From assembly GCF_025460805.1 (NCBI RefSeq), contig NZ_JAMXFJ010000021.1, forward strand, positions 17,592-81,591: DNA of 64,000 nucleotides. The letters run 5' to 3'. A program made the translations under genes and the position numbers. The stretch is from Microvirga sesbaniae. Its GTDB lineage: Bacteria; Pseudomonadota; Alphaproteobacteria; Rhizobiales; Beijerinckiaceae. A model generated the notes under the pieces. That model was given only the letters and a program-made list of their open reading frames with translations. It did not search any database and was not told the DNA's origin. This document shows, in pieces, positions 9,104 to 18,159 of the stretch; position 1 is the first letter of the stretch; each line of letters opens with the position of its first letter.

Positions 9104-9147
9104 TCGGGATCGATGGCGGAGCGGGACGCCTCAGGCATCGACATGAA

Positions 9148-9176
9148 AGAAGGCGCCCCCCGGGGAAGCGCCTTCT
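9148..9176 (-). terminator. Hairpin terminator of the YihY-like gene
   Basis: Perfect 9-bp stem AGAAGGCGC (9148-9156) / GCGCCTTCT (9168-9176) with an 11-nt loop. Read on the minus strand, it is followed by TTCATG with a short T run. It sits 20 bp after the stop of the minus-strand membrane-protein gene. Confidence 0.75.
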
Positions 9177-9195
9177 CTGGTCGTTCTTCCGGTGA

Positions 9196-10395
9196 TCAGC
9201 TCTTCGCGACCCCGATCGTGTCGGCCATCCGTGCGCCACGAACGCCCATGGGCTGGTCGGTGCCTTCGGTTGTATCCTTCGCCGTCTGGTGCTCCATCTC
9301 CGAGTTGATCTCGGCACCCAGCAAGACGACGATTGTCGACAGCCAGATCCAGGTCATGAAGCCGATGACGGCGCCAAGCGAGCCATAGGTCTCGTTGTAG
9401 CTTCCGAAATTCGCGACATACCATGAGAACAGCATGGAGACGGCAAGCCACAGGACCGCAGCGATGATCCCGCCGGGCGTGACCCACCGCCACTCTGCCT
9501 TGTCACGGCTCGGCCCGAACCGGTAGATCAGCGATAAGCCCAGCACGACTCCGATCAGCAGAATCGGCCAGCGCGCAAGGGATACCAGCCATTCGGCTCC
9601 TGAGCCCAGGCCGATGAAGTTGAGCACGATCGGCAGAACGATGATTCCGGTGAGGGCGACAAGAATGAAGACGATCGCTCCCAAGGTGAAGGACAGGGAC
9701 ATCAGGTTCAGTTTGATGAAGCTTCTCTTCTCCTCCTCGCCATAGACGATGTTGAGGGCGTCGAAGATGGCCTTCATGCCGGCATTGGCGCTCCACAGGG
9801 ACAAGCCAAGACCGAAGATGAAGCCGAACCCGAGAGCACCGCCGCCCTTGGACGCGATACGGGTGACCTGTTCGCGGATGATGTCGAGCGCACCCCCGGG
9901 CAACACGCCCGACAGGGTATTGAGATGATCCTGGATCGTGGCCGGATCGGCAAAGAGGCCGTAGATGGAGACAAGGGCTGCGATCGCCGGAAAGAGCGCC
10001 AGCAGGGCGTAGTAGGTGACGCCGGCCGCAACCGACATGATGCGGTCTTTGCCGAACTCTTCATAGGTGCGCCACAGGATGTCTTTCCATCCTTGGGCTG
10101 GGATCTCCGTTGGCGTGTCGGCGCTCCGCCCGCGCCCCTTCTCGGCAGCTGCCTGCGGCGGGGCATGCTGCTTCTCGCCCAAGTCTGAATCGCTCCGTCG
10201 GTCCTGACGGCGGGTCGATGCCGGTTGCGACGACGATCGTCCTGTTTGGACGGGATCCGCGCGATCCCCTCCGACAACGAGCCGAAGGAGGGCCCATCCG
10301 AGCACCACGGCCCACATGGTCGTGACAGTCGAGGTTGAGGAGGATTGCCTCCCTCCAAGTTGCTGAATTGCCGGATTATTCGCCATGATCGACAC
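9196..10395 (-). CDS. YihY/BrkB-family inner-membrane protein
   Basis: 399 residues (a second ATG at 10386 would give 396). An N-terminal hydrophobic segment (TMWAVVLGWALLRLVVGG) is followed by a polar, low-complexity linker to about residue 100. The family core then begins at GWKDILWRTYEEFGKDRIMSVAAGVTYYALLALFPAIAAL, with about six membrane segments and the terminal YGSLGAVIGFMTWIWLSTIVVLLGAEIN. Family function is uncertain; the old ribonuclease BN and serum-resistance assignments are not well supported. The extra N-terminal segment plus linker is longer than in many homologues. It is a single gene with its own terminator. Confidence 0.9.
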   Translation of the reverse strand: MSIMANNPAIQQLGGRQSSSTSTVTTMWAVVLGWALLRLVVGGDRADPVQTGRSSSQPASTRRQDRRSDSDLGEKQHAPPQAAAEKGRGRSADTPTEIPAQGWKDILWRTYEEFGKDRIMSVAAGVTYYALLALFPAIAALVSIYGLFADPATIQDHLNTLSGVLPGGALDIIREQVTRIASKGGGALGFGFIFGLGLSLWSANAGMKAIFDALNIVYGEEEKRSFIKLNLMSLSFTLGAIVFILVALTGIIVLPIVLNFIGLGSGAEWLVSLARWPILLIGVVLGLSLIYRFGPSRDKAEWRWVTPGGIIAAVLWLAVSMLFSWYVANFGSYNETYGSLGAVIGFMTWIWLSTIVVLLGAEINSEMEHQTAKDTTEGTDQPMGVRGARMADTIGVAKS

Positions 10396-10646
10396 TGCCT
10401 CGGTTGTCGGGTGCAGGCCGAACGGCCTGGTTCAACCGTAAACCTTCCGAATTACTCAGTGGTTCCACGCACTTATTGAGTGGAGACGGTCCTGAACTAC
10501 TCACCATAAGGTTTGGTCTTGATCTGCATTGCAGAGGCGGAGAGCCGGTTCGTCGGTTTTGCACGACCGCATTTGATCGGACGCTTTAACCCGGATGCAA
10601 GACTCTCTGGACCAGTGTCTCCCTCGATCCACGAGGAGGGTCTGAG

Positions 10647-10856
10647 ATGGACGAGTGGTCAGGACGCAAGTGGGAGCCAGTCACGGAGGAGCGTCTGCTT
10701 CGGGCGATCGATGTGCTGGTCGATATCGCGAAGGAGCACGGGCCGGCTTTCAATCCGGTCCTTGAAACGGTCCGCCAGGAGCTGCACGAATTCCGCTCCC
10801 GGACGAAGCCCATGGCCGAGCAGGCAGAGCAAGCCCCTGTCCGCAAGGCAGGCTGA
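10647..10856 (+). CDS. Small hypothetical protein
   Basis: 69 residues, charged and mostly helical, with no recognisable domain (MDEWSGRKWEPVTEERLLRA at the start). A good ribosome-binding site, GGAGG, lies about 8 nt upstream, which with the codon use supports a real gene. It stands alone, facing the next small gene on the other strand. The upstream 250 bp contains no other gene. I do not recognise the family. Confidence 0.6.
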   Translation: MDEWSGRKWEPVTEERLLRAIDVLVDIAKEHGPAFNPVLETVRQELHEFRSRTKPMAEQAEQAPVRKAG

Positions 10857-10886
10857 GCCCGCTGCTGCCACGGAACCTGTGAGGGG

Positions 10887-10918
10887 GCACCGCCATTTGT
10901 CCAGCTGTCGGGCGGTGC
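10887..10918. terminator. Hairpin between two converging small genes
   Basis: 8-bp inverted repeat GCACCGCC (10887-10894) / GGCGGTGC (10911-10918) with a 16-nt loop, lying between the stops of the converging small genes. There is only a weak T run, so it may serve as a bidirectional terminator or simply a stem-loop. Confidence 0.45.
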
Positions 10919-10936
10919 TTCCCTCAGGAGGGTTCA

Positions 10937-11173
10937 TCAGGCGGGCTGAAGCTGCTCCTCGCGCACGAGGCGCTCCGGGCCTTGCTGGTTGCCTTTGATG
11001 TGGTACTGAAAGCCGCTGCTGTCGGCAGGGAGAAGTCGGATCACCTCCCAGGTGTCTTGAGGCTGGACGACGTCGATGGTCGCAACCATGTTCAGGAAGG
11101 CCTCGACGGTGTTGGTGCTGGCAAGCTTGACCATTCGCACCTGATCTCCGACCTTGTACTTGTGCGATGCCAT
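10937..11173 (-). CDS. Small hypothetical protein with KOW/SH3-like start
   Basis: 78 residues beginning MASHKYKVGDQVRMVKLAS and ending in a stretch with FQYHIKGNQQGPERLVREEQL. The opening resembles the beta-strand start of small SH3-like 'YxVGDxV' proteins, and the ending looks like a strand plus short helix of similar proteins in related bacteria. No function is known to me. It is transcribed away from the response-regulator gene at 11246. Confidence 0.65.
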   Translation of the reverse strand: MASHKYKVGDQVRMVKLASTNTVEAFLNMVATIDVVQPQDTWEVIRLLPADSSGFQYHIKGNQQGPERLVREEQLQPA

Positions 11174-11245
11174 GTCTCTGGATTCCCGCTCAAAAACCTA
11201 CCTGAGCTGTAGGAACTAACATAAGTTAGTTTCGTTCCATGGCTC

Positions 11246-11632
11246 ATGATGAACAAATATTCAGAGGACACTCCGGTTGTTCTGCTCGTCGAGGATGAAC
11301 TCCTCGTGCGGATGGCGGCGGCCGGCGATTTGGAAGATGCCGGCTTTCATGTGCTGGAAGCGGCCAATGCCGATGTAGCCCTTGCGGTTCTGGAAACCTG
11401 CTCCGACGACGTCCAGGTGCTTTTTACCGACATCGACATGCCGGGATCCATGAATGGACTTGATCTGGCTGAAAATGTCCAGCAACGGTGGCCGCACATC
11501 TCGCTCCTGATCTCGTCTGCCTATCACAAGCCCACCCCCGGGCAGATCCCCGATGACGGCCGTTTCGTCCCGAAGCCGTATTCCAGCGAAGACGTGGTTC
11601 AGCACATCCGTGAACTCGTGACGAGCCAATAG
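11246..11632 (+). CDS. Single-domain response regulator
   Basis: 128 residues consisting of one receiver (REC) domain. Acidic pocket residues are in LLVEDE (about residues 14-18), the phosphorylation Asp is D62 in LFTDIDMPG, and the conserved Lys is in FVPKPY. There is no output domain, so it would act by protein contact or as a phosphate relay. Its kinase is not adjacent. This receiver subtype (VEDExLVR, TDIDMPGxMNGL) is common in Rhizobiales as a partner of HWE/HisKA_2 kinases. Confidence 0.85.
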   Translation: MMNKYSEDTPVVLLVEDELLVRMAAAGDLEDAGFHVLEAANADVALAVLETCSDDVQVLFTDIDMPGSMNGLDLAENVQQRWPHISLLISSAYHKPTPGQIPDDGRFVPKPYSSEDVVQHIRELVTSQ

Positions 11633-11687
11633 GCCGGGCGGGCATCGGAGTGGCCAACGCGCAGCTTGAAGGTCCCCGGCGACAGGA

Positions 11688-12563
11688 TCAGACTCCCCCG
11701 TGACGGATCGTGATCTTCATGACGAAGTCACGCGCTCCGCCGGGCTGAATGAGAACAATGCCTGGCTTAGTGGACAATTCACCATCGAAGCCTTCCGGAT
11801 CCGCATGACCCTGCCAAGGTTCGATGCAGATGAAGCCGGCGCCAGGCTTGGTCCAGATGCCCAGATGCGGCATCCCTGAGAAGTCGACACGGATCGATCC
11901 GCCCTGTGGCGCTCCATAGACGACCGATCGGCTTTCGAGGCGGTCGAAGACAAGAGCATCCGCCTCAAACAGCGCGTCGTCCAGTAAGAGCGTTCCATCG
12001 CGAACGGGGCTCGTCTCGGCTTTGCTGCTGATCAGACCGTCGACCGGCCGGCGAATTGGAGCGGGCTCCTCGCGCTCGAAACGAATTGCGTGTGCCTCCC
12101 GCGGCGCCCCAAACGGCAGCGGCCATCGAAAGGCCGGGTGAAATCCGAATGAGACCGGCATGGCGGCCGAGCCGGAATTGGTGACTGAAGCTGCGATCGT
12201 CAGCGTCGTTCCGTCGATCGTGTAGGAAACGTCGAGTTGGAAGGGAAACGGATACTGCCGAAGCGTGGCCTCGTCGGAATGCAGGCGGAACAGGCACCGG
12301 GACGGCTCGACCTCTTTGATCTCGAACCGGGATCCCCGTGCAAAACCATGCTTTGGCAGCTCATATTCGGAGCCATCGACTTGGATCCGATCATTGCTCA
12401 CACGGCCGACGACGGGAAAGAGAAGTGGGGAGCGCCCAGTCCAGAAGGCAGGATCGCCGTCCCACAGAAGGTCCCGGCCCCGCTCGTCCTGAAGCCGAAC
12501 GAGCTCTGCGCCTTTATCGGACACCTGAGCCCGGAGTTGGGGGCTCGCAATCGTAACGCTCAT
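11688..12563 (-). CDS. Aldose 1-epimerase (LacX-like) family protein
   Basis: 291 residues from ATG 12563 (MSVTIASPQLRAQVSDKGAE); the open frame extends to 12677 but the extra 38 residues lack family similarity. The beta-rich fold features FGFHPAFRWPL with the likely catalytic His, and CIEPWQGHADPEGFDG. The family interconverts anomers of aldoses or phosphorylated sugars (mutarotase). It is not in an operon with the envelope sugar genes, and the substrate is unknown. Confidence 0.85.
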   Translation of the reverse strand: MSVTIASPQLRAQVSDKGAELVRLQDERGRDLLWDGDPAFWTGRSPLLFPVVGRVSNDRIQVDGSEYELPKHGFARGSRFEIKEVEPSRCLFRLHSDEATLRQYPFPFQLDVSYTIDGTTLTIAASVTNSGSAAMPVSFGFHPAFRWPLPFGAPREAHAIRFEREEPAPIRRPVDGLISSKAETSPVRDGTLLLDDALFEADALVFDRLESRSVVYGAPQGGSIRVDFSGMPHLGIWTKPGAGFICIEPWQGHADPEGFDGELSTKPGIVLIQPGGARDFVMKITIRHGGV

Positions 12564-12686
12564 CGGAACAAGTCCTCGCTTGGCCGACCACCTTAGCACG
12601 GAGCGGGGCGTGGAGCCGATCACGGCGTGAGGGTATCGACAGATTTGATGAATGGCCCTTGGAGCGGCTTTCACCAAGCCTGAGCA

Positions 12687-13076
12687 TCAGCGCGCAACCC
12701 TGACGAGTGGGGGTAGAACTTGCGCCAAGTCATTTGGGTTGAAGGGCTTTTCCCAGCACGGGACTGACGAGTAAGCCTGCGGAACGGAGGCCGGTGCATA
12801 ACCCGTCGCAAACACGAACGGAATGCCTTGCTCGATCAGGGCGTCGGCGACAGGGAAGACGGCCGCGCCACGCAGGTTGATGTCGAGCACGGCCGCATCG
12901 ACCTGCTCCGAAGACGAGAGCAGGGCCAGAGCTTTCTCCCGGTCAGAAGCAGGTCCGATGACCGTGGCGCCTAGTCTTTCCAAAGCCAGAGCCATGTCCT
13001 CGGCAATGAAATACTCGTCCTCGACCACGAGGATTCGACAATCCTGCAATGCCTGCGTGCTTTCAGAGACCGCCAT
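12687..13076 (-). CDS. Single-domain response regulator
   Basis: 129 residues, one receiver domain. LVVEDEYFIAEDMALALERLGA holds the acidic pocket, D65 in AAVLDINL is the predicted phosphorylation site, and the conserved Lys is in CWEKPFNP. There is no output domain. It lies between the aldose epimerase and the GGDEF-EAL gene, both on the same strand, but gaps of more than 100 bp argue for separate transcription. The partner kinase is not visible. Confidence 0.85.
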   Translation of the reverse strand: MAVSESTQALQDCRILVVEDEYFIAEDMALALERLGATVIGPASDREKALALLSSSEQVDAAVLDINLRGAAVFPVADALIEQGIPFVFATGYAPASVPQAYSSVPCWEKPFNPNDLAQVLPPLVRVAR

Positions 13077-13303
13077 GCGCCTACTCCTCTGCCAAACAAC
13101 CTCGCGATGGGGCAGTCTTCTTGATAGGCTGGCTTGAGCATTAAAAGGAATAACATAAGTAAGCCCTGGAGGTTCCTCCCGGACCAGAAATGCTCGGGGA
13201 AGCTCAAACTCCTAAGGACGGTGATGGGCTTGGCCCGGCTGCCAGTACGGCCGGTTGGGCTGCGTTGCCGCCCGGCGTGCCATATCCCTCCGCCCTCTGC
13301 CCC

Positions 13304-13419
13304 TAGCGCATCGTGCGGAAAAGTGGATCCGGTTTTCCGTTCTGACCGATGCTCTCATTCAAGAAGAAAGCATCGGATCTGATCCCAAAAGTGGGTCCAC
13401 TTTTGGGTCCGATGCTCTA
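13304..13419. repeat. Dispersed palindromic repeat, copy 2 (composite, ends in the GGDEF-EAL stop codon)
   Basis: Two hairpin units lie in inverted orientation. The first is TAGCGCATCGTGCGGAAAA..TTTTCCG; the second is CCCAAAAGTGG/CCACTTTTGGG followed by CGATGCTCTA. Read on the minus strand, the right end is TAGAGCATCGGACCC, whose TAG (13417-13419) is the stop of the GGDEF-EAL gene. The rest of the 13077-13303 gap shows no gene. Confidence 0.75.
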
Positions 13420-16413
13420 GCGGCTCAAGAGTTCCATGTTTCTCTCAGATCGGGGCTTTATGAGCATTCTGTCCCACTGCATCAAGAGATCCGGGACATG
13501 GGACGCCGCCATGGGCTTCGCATAGAGGTAGCCCTGCGCATGATCACATCCCAGATCACGCAGGCGCCGGGCTTGACCATGCGTCTCCACGCCCTCCGCC
13601 GTCACCTGCAATTGCAGGCTTCTGCCAAGGCCGATGACGGCCGCCGTGATCGCCTCGTCGCCGGAATCATGCTCGAGATCACGGATGAAGCTTCTATCGA
13701 TCTTGATGTGGTCGACGGGAAACTGCTTCAGGTGTGTCAGCGAGGCATAGCCGGTTCCAAAATCGTCGAGCGCAATCTGAATGCCGTGTTCCCGAAACTG
13801 TGCGAGAGCCGAGGCGACGTTGCTGGAGTTCCTCCCCAGGAGCACGGTCTCCGTGACCTCGACCTCGAAGACCCTGGGCGGAATTTTTAGCCAGTCGAAC
13901 GTTCTCAACATGCCGTCGACCAGCCCCGACTGGCCGAACTCAGCCGGCGACAGGTTCAGCGCGATGCGGCCGAAAGGGAGGTCCTGATCAAGCCACTGAC
14001 GCACATCCGCTGCGATCTTCGAGATCAGAGCCTTCCCGATCGATATTGCTGTTTCATGGTCCTCGAAGACGGCCCCGAAGGTGTCGGGAGTCAGAACGCC
14101 TTTCGTTGGATGCTGCCAGCGCGCCAGGGCCTCAAGGCCGACGATTTCGCCTGTCGAGAGATTCACTTTCGGCTGGTAGAACGGAATGATCTGATCGCTT
14201 TCGACCGCCTCTCGCATCCCTCGTCCCAAAGAGACGCGCTGTTCGAGAACTCTCCGCATGTCCGGCGAGTACGTGACGACTCTGTTGCGCCCCTGAGATT
14301 TTGCCTGGTACATGGCAATATCCGCATCTTTGACCAGTTCCGTCGGCGTCCCATCGTGATCTGGGAACGCCGCGACGCCGATGCTTACGCGACTGATGAG
14401 GGTTCGCTTCCGGTATGTGAAAGGCTTGCGCAGCATATCTGAAATCAAGGTGCCCAAACGCGCGGCGTTTTCGAGCTTGAGGGGATCGACAACCAGCACC
14501 GCGAACTCATCTCCACCGACCCGAGCCACGGTATCACAAGCGCGAACCATGGCCGAGAGACGACGGGCCGTCTCCTGCAGCAGCGCGTCACCCGCATCAT
14601 GACCAAGCGTGTCGTTGATGTCCTTGAAATCATCCAGGTCGATCAGCAGGAGGCTGACGCTCGTGCCGCCCTTCTGGGCGGAAGCGAGGGCGGCCTCAAG
14701 CCGACGTTGGAAGAGATTGCGGTTGGGAAGACCCGTAAGCGCGTCGTGATTGGCCGAGCGCCAGATTTCCTCCTCGGCTTCCTTTTGCTCGCTGATATCG
14801 AACGTGACACCTACGATCCGATCGGTCCCGGCTCTCTCGGCCCGCGCTCGGAGCCATCGAATCTCACCGTTCGGCAGTACGTAACGGCACTCCACGGCGT
14901 CGGAACCGCGGATCTGGATCCGTTGAAGGAACTCTTCGACCCTCTGATGGTCGTCCGGATGGACACCCGTCATGAAGGTTCTATCAGTGCCAGGCGTGAC
15001 GCCCAGGAGTGCAAGCGCATTCTCAGACCGCGTGGTGGCACCTGTCTGCGGATTGAACTCCCACGCCATCATATGCGCGGCTTTCAAGGCGAGACGCAAA
15101 CGTTCTTCACTTTCCCTCAGAGCCTGCTCTGACTGCTTGCGCTCGTGAATATCCATGGCAATGCCGAACCATTGCTCAACCTTGCCGTGCTCATTCTTGA
15201 GCGGTTGCCCTCGGATGATGAACCAACGATGCATCCCATCCGACGCACGTCGCAGCGGCATCTCAAGTTCGAACGATTGACCGCCGCGAAGAGCGCCGTC
15301 CCACATCTCGGAAGCCCGCTCGCGATGGAGCGGGTGGATCACCGTGAACCAGCCTTTTGGCGTCGAGGCGGGACCGGGCCCTGCATATTCATGCCAAACA
15401 TCGTTGCAGTATGTGAGTTCCCCGTCCGGATCGCTGAACCAGACCACCTGCGGAGACGTAAAGGAGAGGGGCATGACGTCCATGAGCGTGCGAAGGCGCT
15501 TCTCGCTCTTTCGGAGGCTCTGCTCTGCTCGGCGGAGCTCCGTCACGTCGCGGGAGATGCACAGATACGCTTGTGGAGTCCCATCGCGCCCCATGATGGG
15601 CGTGACCACCACGTCCCACCATCTCTGCCCCCCTGCCGTTGTCGCACAAGGGCCCTGAAAACGTCCAATCCCGCCCGATTTCGCTTTCTCGAGCGCTTCA
15701 CACGCCTCTCTCTCGGCGACACCGCTCCAGAGATCAGCCCAGCTGCGACTTTCGATCGTACTGAAATCCGCCACATCCATCGCGCGCAAACCGCTTTGGC
15801 TCATGAAGCGAAGGCCACCTTTGAGGTCGAAGACTTTGATGCAGTCGTCGGAGCCGGCCAGCAGACGCCGCGTAAACTCCTCGCGGTCTGCGGCCGCCCT
15901 GTTGGCGAGCTTCAGCTCCAGTTGACACATCACCGCGCCCGCGAGGGCCGTCAAAGCGTGCTCCTGTTGCTCGCTCAAACCCTTCGGGCGTGCTTCGTGG
16001 CCGAGCACGCACAGCATCCCCAGCGGAAGGCCGTCCTTCGTTTTAAGAGGTGCTCCCGCGTAGAATGAAAACTTGGAACGTCCGTTGGCTAACGGATGAT
16101 TCTGAAATCGAGGATCGGTTGCCAGGTCTGAAACAACAAACACTCCCGGATGCAGCATCGCATGGTTGCATATCGAGATCTCGCGAGGCGTCTCTGAGAT
16201 CTCGAGGCCGATCCGCGCCTTGAACCACTGCCTGTGCTCATCCAGGAAGGAGATGAATGCCGTTTCCGTCTTGCAGATCTCTGCTGCAACTTTTGCGATG
16301 CTGTCGAATTCGAGCTCCGCTTCGGTATCAAGGATGTCGAATTGATGAAGGGCAGCAAGGCGGTCGACCTCGTTCCAACGAGGTGCATCGCAGTGGCCAG
16401 GACATTCTACCAT
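13417..16413 (-). CDS. GAF-PAS-PAS-PAS-GGDEF-EAL cyclic-di-GMP enzyme
   Basis: About 998 residues from ATG 16413; the frame stays open to 16563, but the added 50 residues look non-coding. Order: GAF domain (DRLAALHQFDILDTEAELEF to about residue 190), three PAS domains, then a diguanylate cyclase domain with intact RVGGDEFAVL and an upstream RxxD (RACD) inhibitory site. The phosphodiesterase domain has EALARWQ, NLSPAEF, ETVLL, DDFGTGYASL and AEGVET, so both active sites look complete. No membrane segment is seen, so it is probably a cytosolic sensor tuning c-di-GMP, which usually opposes motility. It precedes the motility regulator FtcR but is divergent from it. No strong ribosome-binding site marks the start. 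Confidence 0.88.
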   Translation of the reverse strand: MVECPGHCDAPRWNEVDRLAALHQFDILDTEAELEFDSIAKVAAEICKTETAFISFLDEHRQWFKARIGLEISETPREISICNHAMLHPGVFVVSDLATDPRFQNHPLANGRSKFSFYAGAPLKTKDGLPLGMLCVLGHEARPKGLSEQQEHALTALAGAVMCQLELKLANRAAADREEFTRRLLAGSDDCIKVFDLKGGLRFMSQSGLRAMDVADFSTIESRSWADLWSGVAEREACEALEKAKSGGIGRFQGPCATTAGGQRWWDVVVTPIMGRDGTPQAYLCISRDVTELRRAEQSLRKSEKRLRTLMDVMPLSFTSPQVVWFSDPDGELTYCNDVWHEYAGPGPASTPKGWFTVIHPLHRERASEMWDGALRGGQSFELEMPLRRASDGMHRWFIIRGQPLKNEHGKVEQWFGIAMDIHERKQSEQALRESEERLRLALKAAHMMAWEFNPQTGATTRSENALALLGVTPGTDRTFMTGVHPDDHQRVEEFLQRIQIRGSDAVECRYVLPNGEIRWLRARAERAGTDRIVGVTFDISEQKEAEEEIWRSANHDALTGLPNRNLFQRRLEAALASAQKGGTSVSLLLIDLDDFKDINDTLGHDAGDALLQETARRLSAMVRACDTVARVGGDEFAVLVVDPLKLENAARLGTLISDMLRKPFTYRKRTLISRVSIGVAAFPDHDGTPTELVKDADIAMYQAKSQGRNRVVTYSPDMRRVLEQRVSLGRGMREAVESDQIIPFYQPKVNLSTGEIVGLEALARWQHPTKGVLTPDTFGAVFEDHETAISIGKALISKIAADVRQWLDQDLPFGRIALNLSPAEFGQSGLVDGMLRTFDWLKIPPRVFEVEVTETVLLGRNSSNVASALAQFREHGIQIALDDFGTGYASLTHLKQFPVDHIKIDRSFIRDLEHDSGDEAITAAVIGLGRSLQLQVTAEGVETHGQARRLRDLGCDHAQGYLYAKPMAASHVPDLLMQWDRMLIKPRSERNMELLSR

Positions 16414-17147
16414 TCTGAAATCGCCCACGCCGAAGCATACAAGTTGCTCAGGAGATGTCGGAGCCCAACGGACACAGCAGAATGGCGTCATGCCTCGAGG
16501 ACATCTCGATCTGCCGCTGATGGAACATCCGGGCTCACAACCGGTAAAATGGCAAAGCGTCATGCTGGCCCGTCAATCAGGCCTGCCATAGTGCTGACGT
16601 TGGTTCTGTCTGCAATAAACTGAACTATATTCAACCCTGGGATAGCCGCCAGTTACGGTTGAGGTCAAGCAGCGGCGAAAGCTCCCTCGCCATTACGGTT
16701 AACAGGACCTACGCGGACCGGCGGACGTTCAACGGGCGTGCGGCCTTGCCCGACGGCCTCCGTCGGGCCGCAAGTCCAATAACGGGACGCGCGCGAGAGG
16801 AAGTCCGCTCCGCGCAATCTTCATCAGATACGAAGCGATGCGGGATTCGATCCTGGTGCGGGCTCCGGTTCAGGATTGCGATGAGCCGAGACCATTCGCG
16901 GCCGGGACCGGTCGTCAGCGGATTCGCCTGGAACGGTCGGGCGCCACGGATCGAGCGGGACAGGCGGATACGTGGTTCCACGTAGAGAAAAACTGCGGAC
17001 ACTACGTAGATATTTCGTGTCATCGGCGGCCAGCCTGCGCCGGTGACTGCAATTCTGCAACATCGGAATGGTAAAAAGCACTGGATTGTCAGCCTGTTGC
17101 TCCTGCGATCCGGAGAGGCCGCTGCCCCTGACCCTCACCGAGAGGCC

Positions 17148-17166
17148 CCTTAAGAGCTGCTTAAGG
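17148..17166. promoter_or_regulatory. Perfect inverted repeat upstream of ftcR (candidate operator)
   Basis: CCTTAAG (17148-17154), 5-bp spacer AGCTG, CTTAAGG (17160-17166). It lies about 185 bp before ftcR and is followed by GTTAA..TTAAC at 17170-17185. A regulator, perhaps FtcR itself or CtrA-like TTAA readers, might bind. This is an inference from symmetry. Confidence 0.4.
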
Positions 17167-17321
17167 TTTGTTAAACGGCATTAACCATAACCTCGGGGTC
17201 GCTCCCATTATTTACGTATTGTCCGTCATGGGGGCAAAATATACATTCTCCACATCGCCGAATGACGTGGATATCCAAAGTAAATATATCCCTGGCGAAA
17301 AGCAAAAATGTGAAGAACGCA

Positions 17322-17334
17322 CTTAATTATTAAG
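17322..17334. promoter_or_regulatory. AT-rich palindrome just before ftcR
   Basis: CTTAATTATTAAG, a perfect 13-bp palindrome centred about 20 bp before the ftcR start codon. It could be an operator or a leader hairpin. Confidence 0.35.
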
Positions 17335-17349
17335 GCGGGGCAGAATAAA

Positions 17350-18036
17350 ATGTATATCGTCGTCGATGACCGGCAGATGGTTACGTCTGGATATGTTGCA
17401 AGCTTCAAGCGCGAAGGCATATCCTCCCTTGGCTTGTACGCTAACGAATTCACCGACTGGCTGGAATCGGCATCCGACGCCGATCTCGAAGCGGTTCAAG
17501 GCTTCGTCCTTGGGAGCTTCGAAGAGCGGGTCCATTCTGCCGAAAGCATCCGCCGCTATTCCAAAGCCCCTATTATCGCTTTGAGCGATGTTCGGTCCCT
17601 CGAGGAGACCCTGGAACTCTTCACGGCGAAATTTGACGACGTCGTCCGCAAACCCGTCCATGTTCGCGAGATCCTCGCCCGGTCGGAAGCCGTGTGGCGT
17701 CGGGTCAATGCGGGTGCCGGAAAGAAGATGCACAACGACGCCGACCGGTTGAAGGTCTTCTTCGATGGTCGCGATCCGGAGGTCGACGGGATGCCTTTGG
17801 CGCTTCCGCGCCGCGAGCGGCATATCCTCGAATACCTGGTCCGCAAGAGAGGACATCGTCTGACCAAGAAGCAGATCTTCGACGCGGTCTATGGGATCTA
17901 CAGCGACGACGTCGAGGACAGCGTCGTGGAAGGGCACATCAGCAAATTGCGGAAGAAGCTTCGGCAACGTCTTGGTTATGACCCTATCGATGCCAAGCGG
18001 TATATCGGCTATTCCTACGTCGGGGCAGCTTCATAG
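17350..18036 (+). CDS. ftcR: Flagellar transcriptional regulator FtcR (OmpR-type, pseudo-receiver)
   Basis: 228 residues. It matches FtcR/Rem-type motility regulators of Rhizobiales: an N-terminal receiver-like domain (MYIVVDDRQMVTSGYVASF) and a C-terminal winged helix (LPRRERHILEYLVRKRGHRL, YGIYSDDVEDSVVEGHISKL, RKKLGYDPIDAKRYIGYSY-like end). In Brucella FtcR activates fliF and other flagellar genes. The beta-3 position that normally carries the phospho-Asp reads GFVLGSFEER, with no Asp, so activation by phosphorylation is unlikely. The Lys-Pro (VRKPVH) is kept. It stands alone with a strong terminator downstream and would be expected to control the flagellar operons from 30 kb on. Confidence 0.88.
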   Translation: MYIVVDDRQMVTSGYVASFKREGISSLGLYANEFTDWLESASDADLEAVQGFVLGSFEERVHSAESIRRYSKAPIIALSDVRSLEETLELFTAKFDDVVRKPVHVREILARSEAVWRRVNAGAGKKMHNDADRLKVFFDGRDPEVDGMPLALPRRERHILEYLVRKRGHRLTKKQIFDAVYGIYSDDVEDSVVEGHISKLRKKLRQRLGYDPIDAKRYIGYSYVGAAS

Positions 18037-18123
18037 GTCTGCCCGTCGGAGGCTCCGTTCAGCGATCCGCGGCCGATAACCACCGGCCAGCGAAATCCCT
18101 GATATGTCGTGATTGCAGCAATC

Positions 18124-18155
18124 CCCCGCGGGCCCGAGCCCTCGCGGGGTTTTTT
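18124..18155 (+). terminator. Rho-independent terminator after ftcR
   Basis: CCCCGCG (18124-18130) pairs with CGCGGGG (18143-18149), with extra GGC/GCC pairing inside the loop, followed directly by TTTTTT. Confidence 0.9.
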
Positions 18156-18159
18156 GTGT

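Larger units (their letters stand above)
16564..17349. other. Long intergenic region upstream of ftcR
   Basis: About 790 bp (longer if the GGDEF-EAL gene starts at 16413) without a convincing gene. The left half is GC-rich and the right 180 bp turns AT-rich. It holds two inverted repeats near 17148-17190 and a palindrome at 17322, listed separately. Open frames here look like random GC-rich frames. Confidence 0.6.

Noticed and set aside
16659..17138. Several 75-110-residue frames in the gap before ftcR
   Set aside because: They overlap on both strands, are Arg/Ser/Pro-rich and have no ribosome-binding site; more likely non-coding.
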